Shown here: piece by piece, positions 16,596-25,252 of the stretch
How the letters are laid out: each line of letters opens with the position of its first letter
Numbering within the stretch: position 1 is the first letter of the stretch
Position numbers and translations under genes: made by a program
From: Planotetraspora phitsanulokensis
GTDB taxonomy: Bacteria > Actinomycetota > Actinomycetes > Streptosporangiales > Streptosporangiaceae
Length of the DNA: 64,000 nt
Direction: 5' to 3'
Assembly: GCF_016863295.1 (NCBI RefSeq)
Contig: NZ_BOOP01000014.1
Span: 1-64,000, forward strand
Notes under the pieces: generated by a model
The model's database searches: none
The model's input: the letters and a program-made list of their open reading frames with translations, nothing else
What the model was told of the DNA's origin: nothing

Positions 16596-17980
16596 GGGTA
16601 GCAGTAGGAGTCGGAGGAGGCGTCCCCGCCCTGCAGCCGGGTCTGGTGCGGGCGCAACCCTCGGAAGTCGTCGCCGTGCGGGAAGAACCTCTCGTCGAGG
16701 GTGAACGACGCCGTGTCGGCCTTGGCCATCCAGGCGCCCACGCCGTCGGGGTAGAACTGGTCGTCCCACGAGCCGTACAGCGAGTTCGTCATGTAGACCC
16801 TCTGGCCGTCCCGGCTGACCTCGATCATCTGCGGACCCCCGGCCAGCCGCTCGGACGGCGCGGCCGGGTGGGCCGCACGCCGCACGACGCCGCCGAGGTG
16901 GATCGAGCCCGTCTCGACCGGGTGGAACGGGTCGGACACGTCGTACTGCTTCAGCTCGCCCGTGCCCCAGCACGAGACGTAGAGGTGCCTGTCGTCCACG
17001 GACAGGTCGATGTCGGTGACCAGCGGTGGCACCGCCCCGAAGGGCTTGAGCACGTCGGGCAGGTCGCCGGCTGCCGCGGGCTCAGCCGGGATGTCCACGA
17101 CCTTCCGCACGGCCCAGCGGGAGCCGTCCTCGTACCACACCCAGATCGAGGCCGACAGGTCCTCCACGTTCGTGACGACCCCGGCGAAGCCGTACTTCCT
17201 GGTGGGGTCGTGGGCCGGGCGCAACTCGAGGACCATCTGGTACTGGTCGCCGAGGTCGATCTCCTGGACGTGCCTGCGCCTGCGCAGGTCCCAGAAGTGG
17301 AGCCGGTGGCCGTACTTGCGGCCGAGCAGCAGTTCGCCCACCACGCCGTCCTCGACCATCGACGGGGTCCCCCACTCGGAGGTGACCATCACGTCGTGGT
17401 TGATGTGCCACCAGAAGTCGTAGGCGAGGTACTGCGGGCCGCGGTCGGCCTCCCACCTGCCGAGGACCTCGAACGTCGTGTGGTCGAGCACGGCGATTCC
17501 TCCGGGGCCCTCCTCGCCGTAGCCGCCGAGCGCCGAGACGTACAGGCCCTCGGGGCCGCAGTGGACGGTGTGGGGCCGGGAGTATCCGGCGCGCTTGCCG
17601 AGATCCTCCGCCTCGATCACCTTGACGAGCCGCGGGCTCACCACGTCCTTGGTGTCGTACACGTAGATCCGGGACGAGCGCAGCCCCGGGACGACGAGAT
17701 AGCGCCGCTCGACATGGGGATGCGGCGCGGAGGGGCACAGCGCGCTGCTGCACGCGTTCCAGCCGAAGTGGTGCAGCTCGTCTCCCGTGTAGGGGAGGTC
17801 CGTCCAGCCGACGACCGTGCCGTAGGTGGCGGAGCCGGGGTCGGCGTCCAGCACGGCCAGCGCGTCGGGCCTGCTCGCCGAGCGGTCGAACGCGGCGACG
17901 TAGGCGAGCTTCTCCGCCGGGGCCGCGGCGGCGTCACGCGGAGACGGATAGAACGTTGGATCCGGCTTCCAGAGCGTCAT
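16592..17980 (-). CDS. SBP56-family selenium-binding protein / methanethiol oxidase
   Basis: This 462-residue protein of the SBP56 family has the usual family length. Characterised bacterial members (MtoX) oxidise methanethiol to formaldehyde, H2S and H2O2 and are copper dependent. Family landmarks are visible: the HHFGWNACSS segment with the conserved Cys, RPHTVHCGPEG, the DFWWHINHDVMVTSEWGTP block and LYVSCWGTGELKQYDVSDP. The blades fit a beta-propeller. I chose the ATG giving MTLWKPDPTFYPS, which matches known family starts; in-frame codons upstream would add 28 residues. No signal peptide is seen, whereas characterised MtoX is periplasmic. It overlaps the downstream membrane gene by 4 bases. 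Confidence 0.9.
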   Translation of the reverse strand: MTLWKPDPTFYPSPRDAAAAPAEKLAYVAAFDRSASRPDALAVLDADPGSATYGTVVGWTDLPYTGDELHHFGWNACSSALCPSAPHPHVERRYLVVPGLRSSRIYVYDTKDVVSPRLVKVIEAEDLGKRAGYSRPHTVHCGPEGLYVSALGGYGEEGPGGIAVLDHTTFEVLGRWEADRGPQYLAYDFWWHINHDVMVTSEWGTPSMVEDGVVGELLLGRKYGHRLHFWDLRRRRHVQEIDLGDQYQMVLELRPAHDPTRKYGFAGVVTNVEDLSASIWVWYEDGSRWAVRKVVDIPAEPAAAGDLPDVLKPFGAVPPLVTDIDLSVDDRHLYVSCWGTGELKQYDVSDPFHPVETGSIHLGGVVRRAAHPAAPSERLAGGPQMIEVSRDGQRVYMTNSLYGSWDDQFYPDGVGAWMAKADTASFTLDERFFPHGDDFRGLRPHQTRLQGGDASSDSYCYP

Positions 17981-18065
17981 GCGCTCAGAATCAGCCGCAA
18001 TTTCCCACCGGGTCAATAGGCATTTCCATGCCCTCACCTGTCGAGACCAAGTCGAGTAGGGCACT

Positions 18066-18085
18066 ATAACGACCTATGTCGTAAT
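18066..18085. promoter_or_regulatory. imperfect palindrome ATAACGAC-N4-GTCGTAAT near LysE-type promoter
   Basis: Eight-base arms with one mismatch flank CTAT. They overlap a TATAAC -10-like hexamer (18065-18070) about 30 bases upstream of the exporter start. The position fits an operator controlling the exporter, perhaps bound by an Lrp- or TetR-type protein. Confidence 0.4.
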
Positions 18086-18098
18086 TTTGGAGTGGAAG

Positions 18099-18761
18099 AT
18101 GTTCTTCGGGATCACCAATATCTGGGCCTACGCCGTCGGCACGTTTCTGATCATCCTGCTGCCCGGCCCGAACTCGCTGTTCGTGCTCTCCACAGCCGCC
18201 CAGCGGGGGGTGCGGCGCGGCTACCAGGCCGCGTGCGGCGTCTTCCTCGGCGACTCGGTGCTGATGTTCCTGTCGGCCGCCGGAGCGGCCTCACTGCTGA
18301 AGTCCACGCCGATCCTCTTCTCCGTGGTCAAGTACTCCGGGGCGGCCTACCTCGCCTGGATCGGCTTCGGCATGTTGCGCTCGGCCTGGAAGTCGTGGCG
18401 CTCGGCCGCGACCGCGGACGGCGGAGCGGAGGCCGTGGCCGCCGCGGCGCCCCGCCAGGTGAACCCGTTCCGCAAGGCGCTGGGCATCAGCCTGCTCAAT
18501 CCGAAGGCGATCCTGTTCTTCGTCGCCTTCTTCGTGCAGTTCGTCGACCCGTCGTACGGCGCCCCCGTGTTGTCGTTCCTGATCCTGGCGCTGATCGCGC
18601 AGGTGTTCAGCTTCATCTACCTCAGCACGCTGATCTTCGGCGGCACCTACCTGGCGAGCCAGTTCCGGCGTCGCCGCAGGCTTTCGGCCGGCCTGACCTC
18701 CGGGGTGGGGGCTCTCTTCCTCGGTTTCGGGGCTAAGCTCGCGACCGCCACACTGAACTAG
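18099..18761 (+). CDS. LysE/RhtB-family exporter (LeuE type)
   Basis: This is a 220-residue inner-membrane exporter of the LysE superfamily. These proteins expel amino acids such as leucine, threonine or homoserine. Six hydrophobic helices are visible, with the signature ILLPGPNSLFVLSTAAQRGVRRG segment (about 17-39) and the NPKAILFFVAFF helix. The N-terminus (FFGITNIWAYAVGTFLIILLPGPNS) is typical of LeuE. The ATG was chosen because GGAG lies 6-9 bases upstream; a TTG four codons earlier is possible. It converges with the next gene, 4 bases apart. Confidence 0.9.
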   Translation: MFFGITNIWAYAVGTFLIILLPGPNSLFVLSTAAQRGVRRGYQAACGVFLGDSVLMFLSAAGAASLLKSTPILFSVVKYSGAAYLAWIGFGMLRSAWKSWRSAATADGGAEAVAAAAPRQVNPFRKALGISLLNPKAILFFVAFFVQFVDPSYGAPVLSFLILALIAQVFSFIYLSTLIFGGTYLASQFRRRRRLSAGLTSGVGALFLGFGAKLATATLN

Positions 18762-18765
18762 CGGC

Positions 18766-19611
18766 TCACTCCCCCCGGACCTCGGCGAGTGCGGCCTCGA
18801 AGGCGTCCATCTCCCGCCGGATCGCGTCGAGGCCCGCCGAGTGCAGGTAGGTCATGACCCGGGCGACCCCGGCGCGCTCGCACTCCTCGATCACGTGCGG
18901 GTCGGCCGGCGTCGAGTTCATGACGACCTCGATCCGCCGGCCCGCGTCCGCCGCCCGGCTGAAGAGTTCGGGCACCCGCTCCAGGACGCCCGGCCGGTAG
19001 TTGGGAAACCAGGCGTCGCCGTAGGAGAGCACGCGGTCGAAGACGGTCGGCCCTATGCCGCCGACGAGCACGGGCGGATGCGGTCGCTGGGCGGGCTTGG
19101 GCCACGACCACAACGGCGGGAACGACACGAACTCGCCGTGATACTCCGCCTCGGCACGGGTCCAGATCTCCCGCATCGCCTGGACGTGCTCCTTCATCAC
19201 GGCGAACCGGCGCCGGGGGTCGACCCCGTGGTCGCGCATCTCCGGCTCGTTCCAGCCCGGCCCCACGCCGAACTCGAACCGCCCGCCCGTCAGGTGGTCG
19301 ACGCTCGCCACCGTCTTGGCCAGCGTGATGGGGTGGTGCTGAGCCACGAGGCAGACGCCCGTGCCGACCCGCAGCCGCGTCGTCGCCAGCCCCGCAGCGG
19401 TGGCGGCGACGAAGGGGTCGTAGACGTGCCAGTACTTCGTCGGCAGGTCTCCGCCGCTTTCGGACTGCACCCGGGTGCCCGGCTCGGGGACCGGGATGTG
19501 CGTGTGCTCGGTGAACAGCAGCGCCGCGTGTCCCCGCTTCTCGACCATGTGGGCGAGCGTCGCCGGGCCGACGGTGTCGTGGGTGGCGAAGTAGCCGAAG
19601 CCTGATTCCAT
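18766..19611 (-). CDS. LLM-class F420-dependent oxidoreductase
   Basis: This luciferase-like TIM-barrel oxidoreductase of 281 residues resembles the F420-using subgroup common in actinobacteria. Seen are the N-terminal strand GFGYFATHD, TEHTHIPV, a loop with RVGTGVCLVAQHHP, the phosphate-binding LTGGRFEFGVGPGWNEPE motif (about 107-124) and VLVGGIGP. The substrate cannot be inferred. No operon partners are evident; it shares a 266-base divergent region with a membrane protein gene. The ATG gives a standard start, with only GGCGGA in front. Confidence 0.88.
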   Translation of the reverse strand: MESGFGYFATHDTVGPATLAHMVEKRGHAALLFTEHTHIPVPEPGTRVQSESGGDLPTKYWHVYDPFVAATAAGLATTRLRVGTGVCLVAQHHPITLAKTVASVDHLTGGRFEFGVGPGWNEPEMRDHGVDPRRRFAVMKEHVQAMREIWTRAEAEYHGEFVSFPPLWSWPKPAQRPHPPVLVGGIGPTVFDRVLSYGDAWFPNYRPGVLERVPELFSRAADAGRRIEVVMNSTPADPHVIEECERAGVARVMTYLHSAGLDAIRREMDAFEAALAEVRGE

Positions 19612-19877
19612 TCCGCCAAATTAATCGGCATTTCTTCCGCGACCCCGGAGACACCCGCCCGGCCGTCGTAAAGACCTGGCCACCGCCCGTTTCGGGGCAT
19701 TCGCGGCCTTGCGCCGCCATGCCGTACGGGCATGGGGGACGGGCGGCGACCCTCGCGGGATGGGCACAGGATCATGCGGGGGTCGGGTACGTTAGGCCAC
19801 CGGTAAAGGCCAGCCCTCGTGTTTCCGGCAAGGGCCGCGGGTAGGTGGAGTCCCTACGCCCGGCCCGATGGAGTGTC
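19612..19877. promoter_or_regulatory. divergent region with structured, unidentified leader
   Basis: This 266-base gap separates two divergent genes. The last 100 bases before the plus-strand gene are G/C-rich and fold locally: GGGTAGG with CCTA-CGCCC around TGGAGTC (about 19840-19862), and GGCCACCGGTAAAGGCC just upstream. I tried to match c-di-GMP, c-di-AMP, SAM, glycine and cobalamin riboswitch cores and found none. It may be a regulatory leader or only GC-rich DNA. Confidence 0.3.
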
Positions 19878-20534
19878 ATGAACCATTCGCCTTTCGTCCT
19901 GCCACGGCTCACCGCGATGCTCAAGCAGGCGGTCCCGCGGCTGCTGGAAGGCGTGGTCGCCCCGCTGGCCGTCTTCTACGCCGCACTCATGCTGCTCGGC
20001 CTGAACGGCGCGCTGGTGGCGGCGGTTTCATGGGTCTATCTCGGGCTGCTGTGGCGGCTGGTCAGGCGGCGCCCGATCCCGGGGACGATGCTCCTGGCCG
20101 CGATCGCGATCACGTGCCGCGCGGCCGTCGGCCTGTGGTCGGGAAGCGCGGTGGTCTACTTCATCCAGCCCGAGCTCGGCACGATCTGCATCAGCATGGC
20201 CTTCCTGGCCTCGGTGCGGCTGCGCCGTCCTCTGGTGCAGAAGCTCGCGCTCGACTACATCCACCTGCCGTCGTTCATCCTGCGCCATGAGCGGATCCGC
20301 AGGTTCTTCGCGCAGATCACGCTGCTGTGGGCGTTCGTGCTTCTCATGAACTCGACCGTCAGCATCTGGCTGCTGCTGCACCAGTCGATCGAGACCTACC
20401 TGCTCGTCCGGACCGCGGCCGTCGCGACCATCAGCGGGATCGCGTTCGTCGGATCCGCCTGGGCGTTCCGGCGCGTGCTGGGTCGCCTGCACGCCGAGAC
20501 TCCGGCCATAGCGGCTCCTGCCGCGACCGCTTGA
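19878..20534 (+). CDS. VC0807-like polytopic membrane protein
   Basis: A 218-residue membrane protein with five to six helices, of the type annotated as VC0807 family (distantly like septation protein A). A first helix pair is near residues 20-65. A charged stretch with paired arginines follows (LASVRLRRPLVQKLALD). The conserved segment with an FFAQITLLWAF helix is present, and a short Ala-rich tail closes it. The function is not known. The ATG was chosen because GGAG lies 6-9 bases upstream. It looks monocistronic. Confidence 0.65.
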   Translation: MNHSPFVLPRLTAMLKQAVPRLLEGVVAPLAVFYAALMLLGLNGALVAAVSWVYLGLLWRLVRRRPIPGTMLLAAIAITCRAAVGLWSGSAVVYFIQPELGTICISMAFLASVRLRRPLVQKLALDYIHLPSFILRHERIRRFFAQITLLWAFVLLMNSTVSIWLLLHQSIETYLLVRTAAVATISGIAFVGSAWAFRRVLGRLHAETPAIAAPAATA

Positions 20535-20635
20535 TCACCCCGGGCTGAGCGCTCCGGCCGTCACCGGCCGGAGCGGCTCCCCGGGGGTTCGCTCCGCCGT
20601 CGCGGAGTCGCTTCCCCACGCGGGCGGGATTCGCG

Positions 20636-21097
20636 TTACGCCTGGAGCGTGTGGGTGCGCACGGAGGCGTCCCCGCGGCTGTGCTTGGCCTCGAACGCCA
20701 GGGCGGTCACCTTCCAGCCCTCGGCCTGCCGTACCAGCCTGAGCCGGTAGACGCCCCAGACCTCCCAGATGCCCCCGCCGAGGTCGGCGTCGAGCAGGTT
20801 GTAGGCGTGTCCCTTCGCGGTCACGCCCGCCTCGGCCCCGTCGACGTTGATCGCGTAGTTGCTGACCATGTGGAAGCTCTGCTTCTTCGCGTGCAATCCC
20901 TTGTTCCAGCCGTCGACCAGCTGCGCGGAGGTCACCGTCGAAGGCTCCCCGCCGTTGAGGCTGGTGAAGTCGACGGCGACCTCGTCATCGAAGAGCTCCT
21001 GGCAGACGGGCCAGTTCTTCGCGTCCGTCATGTCGAAGACCGCGGTCACGACGTCCTCGATCTCGGCCCGGTCAACCAGTGCGGCGATCTCATCCAT
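20636..21097 (-). CDS. SnoaL-like NTF2-fold protein
   Basis: This small alpha+beta protein of 153 residues has the NTF2/SnoaL fold (SnoaL_4 type). The helix DEIAALVDRAEIEDVVTAVFDMTD, the short strand VAVDFTSLNGGEP and the FHMVSNYAINVDG strand followed by a long beta sheet are typical of dehydratase or ring-hydroxylase small-subunit-like members. A catalytic role cannot be proven from sequence. It is read away from an SDR gene 96 bases upstream. The pair may form one pathway, for example a dehydration/reduction step. A GTG three codons upstream is an alternative start; neither has a clear ribosome binding site. Confidence 0.8.
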   Translation of the reverse strand: MDEIAALVDRAEIEDVVTAVFDMTDAKNWPVCQELFDDEVAVDFTSLNGGEPSTVTSAQLVDGWNKGLHAKKQSFHMVSNYAINVDGAEAGVTAKGHAYNLLDADLGGGIWEVWGVYRLRLVRQAEGWKVTALAFEAKHSRGDASVRTHTLQA

Positions 21098-21193
21098 GCG
21101 GATCACTATGCACCATGCGCGAAGTCCTCGTGATTGGTGCTCGCGCCCGGTCCCCTTCCAGGGCTGCGAACCACCGTGATAGGACGAACAGTC

Positions 21194-21919
21194 ATGGGAA
21201 CGGCACTGGTCACCGGAGCTTCACGAGGTCTTGGCGCGGTCATCGCCGAACGGCTCGCAGCCGACGGCTGGCACGTGGCCGTCAACTACGCGCACGACAC
21301 CGCGGGGGCGGCGGCCGTCGTCGAGCGCGCCCAGGCCGCCGGCGGCTCCGCGCGCCTGTCCCGGTTCGACGTCACCGACGAGGAGTCCGTACGGCGGGGC
21401 GTCGCCGAGATCGGCGCGATCGACGTGGTGGTGAACAACGCGACGGGACCCCAGCCGCTCATGCCGGTCCTGGAACAGACGTGGGACGACCACCTCGACC
21501 AGCTGCACTTCTTCGTGAAGGCCCCGCTTCTCATCCTGCAGGCCGTGCTGCCCGCCATGCGCGCCGCCGGATCCGGCCGGATCATCAACGTCGGAAGCGA
21601 GGTCACCGACCTCGGCAACCCCGACTACGGGCACTATGTGTCGGCCAAGGCCGCGATGCACGGCCTCACCCGGTCGTGGGCCCGCGAGCTCGGTCCGTCC
21701 GGCATCACGGTGAACACGATCGAGCCGGGCTGGATCCCCGTGGAGCGCCACGAGGGTACCCCGGCGGCGGAGTACGACGAGTACATCAGGCACCTTCCCC
21801 TCGGCCACATGGGCGTTCCCGTCGACGTGGCCGAGGCCGTGGCCTTCCTCGCCTCCCCCGGTTCCCGGTTCATCACCGGCCAGCGCCTCGCCGTCAACGG
21901 CGGCAGGACGATGACCTGA
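21194..21919 (+). CDS. SDR-family oxidoreductase (FabG-like)
   Basis: A classical short-chain dehydrogenase of 241 residues that uses NAD(P)H. The nucleotide motif TGASRGLG is at 7-14 and NNATG near 88. The catalytic set is Ser in INVGSEV, Tyr and Lys in YVSAK (about 150). The C-terminal GQRLAVNGGRTM is the usual end. The Arg in GASRG favours NADPH. Most relatives act as 3-oxoacyl reductases or general ketone reductases. The ATG follows AGGAC at about 9-13 bases; frames further upstream lack support. Confidence 0.9.
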   Translation: MGTALVTGASRGLGAVIAERLAADGWHVAVNYAHDTAGAAAVVERAQAAGGSARLSRFDVTDEESVRRGVAEIGAIDVVVNNATGPQPLMPVLEQTWDDHLDQLHFFVKAPLLILQAVLPAMRAAGSGRIINVGSEVTDLGNPDYGHYVSAKAAMHGLTRSWARELGPSGITVNTIEPGWIPVERHEGTPAAEYDEYIRHLPLGHMGVPVDVAEAVAFLASPGSRFITGQRLAVNGGRTMT

Positions 21920-22113
21920 GCCGGATCCGGGCACGGTGCGAGAGCCGTCTGTCGGCGAACCGACGACGAGCTGACCACTATCTGAAGTGCAGCCGACGAT
22001 GAGCTGATCGGCCCCGCACGCGGCGGGCATTAGTCCCGCGTTCGACCTCCGGTCGCTGACATGAGGCATTTAGGCCATGACGCCGTGTCTTCATTCAGCT
22101 GGAAGGAGGGCGC

Positions 22114-22914
22114 ATGATTGTGTTCGCGGCGGCCGTGGCGCTGCTCGGCTCACTTTTCTTCGCTCTGGGCGCGGCGTTCCAGCAGCACGAGGCGTCGGGC
22201 GCCGCCGGGCCGGGCATGCTCGCGCTGCTGCGCCGACCGCGCTGGCTGATCGGCACGGGAGCGGTCGCCCTGGGCGGCGGCCTGCACATCGTCGCCCTGA
22301 GCGCGGGCCCGCTGATCGTGGTGCAGCCAATGGGCGTCGCCAGCCTCCTGTTCGCCCTGCCGATCGCGGCCGCACTGCACGGCCGCAAGCCCTCGGGAGG
22401 CGAGCTCATCGCCGCGGCCGTCGTGGGCGCGGGCCTGATCGGCCTCGTGATGCTCGTCCCTCCTACCGCGCCGACGCCCAGCCTGGACGACACCAGCTCG
22501 CTCGGGCTGCTCTCCGGCGCCGTCCTCACCGCCCTCGTGTGCTTCGGGCTGGCCAGGAGCATCGGCGGCGCCGGCCGTACGGCGCTGCTCGCAGTCGCGG
22601 CCGGAGTGATGTACGGCGCGTGCGCCACGATCACGCGTGTGATCGTCGACGGGGACGGCCATCTGTGGCTCCTGACCGTCATGCCGATCCCCGTGCTGGC
22701 GGCGCTCGGCCTGCTGCAACGGGCCTACGCCGGCCGTCATTTCGCGGTCGCCTACGCCACCCTGCAGTTGACCGACCCGCTTACCGCGGTCGCCTGCGGT
22801 GCCCTGCTGCTCGGGGAGCCCCTGCCGAGGAACCTGGCCGCCGCCGTGGTGGCGGCACTGGTCGCCGGAGCCGGAACCGTCGCACTCGCCCGGACCACTC
22901 CACTCACCGGATGA
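22114..22914 (+). CDS. DMT-superfamily permease
   Basis: A 266-residue membrane protein with about nine to ten helices, arranged like the drug/metabolite transporter superfamily and distantly like NIPA-type magnesium transporters (FALGAAFQQHEAS, then VALSAGPLIVVQPMGVASLLFALP). The pattern LTDPLTAVACGALLLGEPL near the C-terminus is the typical DMT motif. The substrate is unknown. GGAAGGAGG lies directly before the ATG. A degenerate tandem array starts within a few bases of the stop codon. Confidence 0.82.
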   Translation: MIVFAAAVALLGSLFFALGAAFQQHEASGAAGPGMLALLRRPRWLIGTGAVALGGGLHIVALSAGPLIVVQPMGVASLLFALPIAAALHGRKPSGGELIAAAVVGAGLIGLVMLVPPTAPTPSLDDTSSLGLLSGAVLTALVCFGLARSIGGAGRTALLAVAAGVMYGACATITRVIVDGDGHLWLLTVMPIPVLAALGLLQRAYAGRHFAVAYATLQLTDPLTAVACGALLLGEPLPRNLAAAVVAALVAGAGTVALARTTPLTG

Positions 22915-22926
22915 CCTTCGGAACCT

Positions 22927-23060
22927 GGACAGCCCGCAGTCCAACAGCCCCGCAAGCCGGACAGCCCCGCAACCCCGACGAACCCCGCACGGACGCCCCC
23001 CGCAACCCGACAGCCCCGCACGGACGACCCGCACCCGACGACCCCCCGCACCGGATGACG
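22927..23060. repeat. degenerate tandem array of about 14-17-bp units
   Basis: About eight imperfect copies of a unit like ACAGCCCCGCAACCCGG fill the gap between the permease stop and the glycosyltransferase start. CACCGGATGAC occurs at both ends of the gap. No gene is supported inside. The array starts within 15 bases of the permease stop codon. Confidence 0.6.
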
Positions 23061-23074
23061 CAGATCGGAGCCCG

Positions 23075-24313
23075 ATGAACGCCGTCCCCGCCCCCTCCAG
23101 CCCGGACCCCGCAGGCGCGCAGCCGTCCCTCGCCGTGGCCGCTGCCCCGGCGCGCCGCCGCCGGGTGCTGATCGCCACCGACACCTACCCTCCCGACGTG
23201 AACGGCGCGTCGTACTTCACCCACCGCCTCGCGGGAGGGCTGGCCGCGCGCGGCGCCGACGTCCACGTGGTGTGCTCGTCCGACGAGGGGCGCCCGCGTA
23301 CGGAGGTCGTGGGCGGCGTGGTGGTCCACCGGTTGTGGTCGGCCCGGCTGCCGGTGCACCCGACGATGCGGATCACCCTTCCCCCTGGCCTGAAGCGGAC
23401 GATGGAGCACCTGGTCGACCGGGCCCGGCCGGACGTCGTCCACGTCCAGGGGCACTTCATGATCGGCCGTGCGGCACTCGGGGCGGCGGGCCGGGCGGGC
23501 CTGCCCGTGGTGGCCACCAACCACTTCATGCCGGACAACCTCTTCCAGTTCGCGCCCATCCCGACGAGGCTGCGGACCCGCGCCGGGGATCTGGCCTGGC
23601 AGGACCTGGCCCGGGTCTTCGCCCGCGCCCACCGCGTCACCACGCCCACGCGGATCGCCGCCAGGCTCCTGGGCGAGAAGGGGTTTCCGCACAAGGTGGA
23701 GGCGGTGTCCTGCGGCATCGACCTGCAGCGGTTCCAGCGCCAGCCGCAGGAGTGGGCGCGGCGGCGCTTCGGCATCGCCGACCGGCCGACCGTCCTGTTC
23801 GTCGGCAGGCTGGACGAGGAGAAGCGGCTCGAGGACCTGGTCAGGGCGCTGCCGCACGTGCTGAACCACGTCGACGCCCAGGCGGTGCTGGTCGGCACCG
23901 GCGGGAGGCGTCAGGACCTGGAGCGGCTCGCGGCCCGGATCGGGGTGGGCGAGCGGGTGCGCTTCCTCGGGTTCATCCCCGACGCCGACCTGCCGCAGGT
24001 CTACTCGGCCGCGGACGTGTTCGCCATGCCGGGCACCGCCGAGTTGCAGAGCATCGCGACACTCGAGGCGATGGCCGCCGGGCTGCCCATCGTGGCGGCG
24101 GACGCCATGGCGCTGCCCCATCTCGTGTCCGGCAACGGCTTCCTCTACCGGCCGGGGGACGCCCAGGAGATGGCCCGGCATCTCGTCGGCATCCTGACCT
24201 CCGCCGAGGGACACGCCGCGATGTCCAGGGCGAGCCTCGCCATCGCCGCCACCCACGACCACCAGCGATCTCTCGCCCGGTTCGAGGAGATCTACACGGA
24301 GCTCCTCGCGTGA
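23075..24313 (+). CDS. GT4-family glycosyltransferase
   Basis: A GT-B glycosyltransferase of 412 residues resembling phosphatidylinositol or diacylglycerol mannosyl/glucosyltransferases. The N-terminal domain starts RRVLIATDTYPPDVNGASYF and includes HVQGHFMIGRAAL. The donor-binding C-terminal domain carries FVGRLDEEKRLEDLVRA and ends with the E-x7-E type motif ELQSIATLEAMAAGLPIVA. It probably works at the inner membrane face on a lipid acceptor with a nucleotide sugar. The first 27 residues are a Pro/Ala-rich extension. The ATG is preceded by CGGAG. Confidence 0.88.
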   Translation: MNAVPAPSSPDPAGAQPSLAVAAAPARRRRVLIATDTYPPDVNGASYFTHRLAGGLAARGADVHVVCSSDEGRPRTEVVGGVVVHRLWSARLPVHPTMRITLPPGLKRTMEHLVDRARPDVVHVQGHFMIGRAALGAAGRAGLPVVATNHFMPDNLFQFAPIPTRLRTRAGDLAWQDLARVFARAHRVTTPTRIAARLLGEKGFPHKVEAVSCGIDLQRFQRQPQEWARRRFGIADRPTVLFVGRLDEEKRLEDLVRALPHVLNHVDAQAVLVGTGGRRQDLERLAARIGVGERVRFLGFIPDADLPQVYSAADVFAMPGTAELQSIATLEAMAAGLPIVAADAMALPHLVSGNGFLYRPGDAQEMARHLVGILTSAEGHAAMSRASLAIAATHDHQRSLARFEEIYTELLA

Positions 24314-24353
24314 AAAGACCCTATTTTCGCAAGAAATCAGTTAATGTCCGTTC

Positions 24354-25226
24354 ATGCCCGGCGCCTATTTCCCCCGCATCCAGACCGTCTCGGGTGCGGT
24401 CCCCGTCTCCGAGATCGACGGCCCGGTGCTCGCCCGTGAGCATCTGCGCACCGACACCCGGTGGGGAATCGGCGTGGACTCCGACCCGTACCGCTGGCTC
24501 GACGAGGAGCGGTACGTCGTCGCGGAGCTCAAGAATCTGGCATCGGATCGCGGGCTGAGCCTGGTCGTCGAGCACACCTGCATCGGCATGGCCCGCGACC
24601 CCTCGTCGCTCGGCCGCATGGCCACGGGCAGCAGGGTCGCCGTCGTCGCCGCCACGGGATTCGCCCCGGAGCCGTTCTCCGGGGACGCGATCCGCCGGTA
24701 CAGCGTGGACGACCTGACGGCGGACCTTCTGCATGAGATCGGAGCGGGGCTCGACGGCGCGGGGTCACGGCCGGGGCTCATCGTGGCCACCGCCTGGGAC
24801 GACACGCCGACGGCGGCGGAGGAGCGCGCGCTGGTCGCCGCCGCCCGCGCCTGCCTGCGGACCGACCTGCCGGTGGCCACCGAGGGCCTCGGCCTGCTCG
24901 AACTCCTGCTCTCCCACGGAGTGCCGGCCCGGCGGCTCAGCGCGCGCACGGCCGACGCGCCGGCACAGCGGAAGATCGCGGAGACCGGCGCCTACGTGAG
25001 CGTCGACGACGCCGAGGACGTCCTGGCGCTGCTCGACGCCGGCCACGCCGAACGCGTGCTGCTCAGCAGCGGCGTGTCCCGCCAGAAGGACCTGCACGGC
25101 TACGGCGGGCACGGGTACGGCAGGCTGTTCGACACGATCCTCCCGGCCCTGAGCGAGGCCGGCGTGGACGACGAGACCCGGCGCCTGATCACCCACGAGA
25201 ACCCGCTGCGCTGGCTGGCGGGGTAG
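24354..25226 (+). CDS. phosphotriesterase-family protein lacking most metal ligands
   Basis: The 290 residues align over their full length with the phosphotriesterase homology protein family of the amidohydrolase superfamily: HEHL becomes AREHL, and GLSLVVEHTCIGMARDP, VVAATGF, AAARACLRT and GYGGHGYGRLF all match. Five of the six positions that hold the binuclear metal centre are changed: Arg28, Ala145, Glu177, Thr199 and Gly240; only His30 remains. Metal-dependent hydrolysis is therefore unlikely, and a binding or regulatory role is more plausible. The reading frame is intact and GC3-rich, so it is not simply a decayed gene. No Shine-Dalgarno is seen; TAATGT about 10 bases upstream suits a leaderless mRNA. 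Confidence 0.82.
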   Translation: MPGAYFPRIQTVSGAVPVSEIDGPVLAREHLRTDTRWGIGVDSDPYRWLDEERYVVAELKNLASDRGLSLVVEHTCIGMARDPSSLGRMATGSRVAVVAATGFAPEPFSGDAIRRYSVDDLTADLLHEIGAGLDGAGSRPGLIVATAWDDTPTAAEERALVAAARACLRTDLPVATEGLGLLELLLSHGVPARRLSARTADAPAQRKIAETGAYVSVDDAEDVLALLDAGHAERVLLSSGVSRQKDLHGYGGHGYGRLFDTILPALSEAGVDDETRRLITHENPLRWLAG

Positions 25227-25252
25227 CGCCCCCGCCGCCAGGAGCCGAGGCG

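Noticed and set aside
19801-19877. riboswitch before the VC0807-like gene
   Set aside because: I could not match a conserved core of any known class by eye, so I list it only as an unidentified leader.
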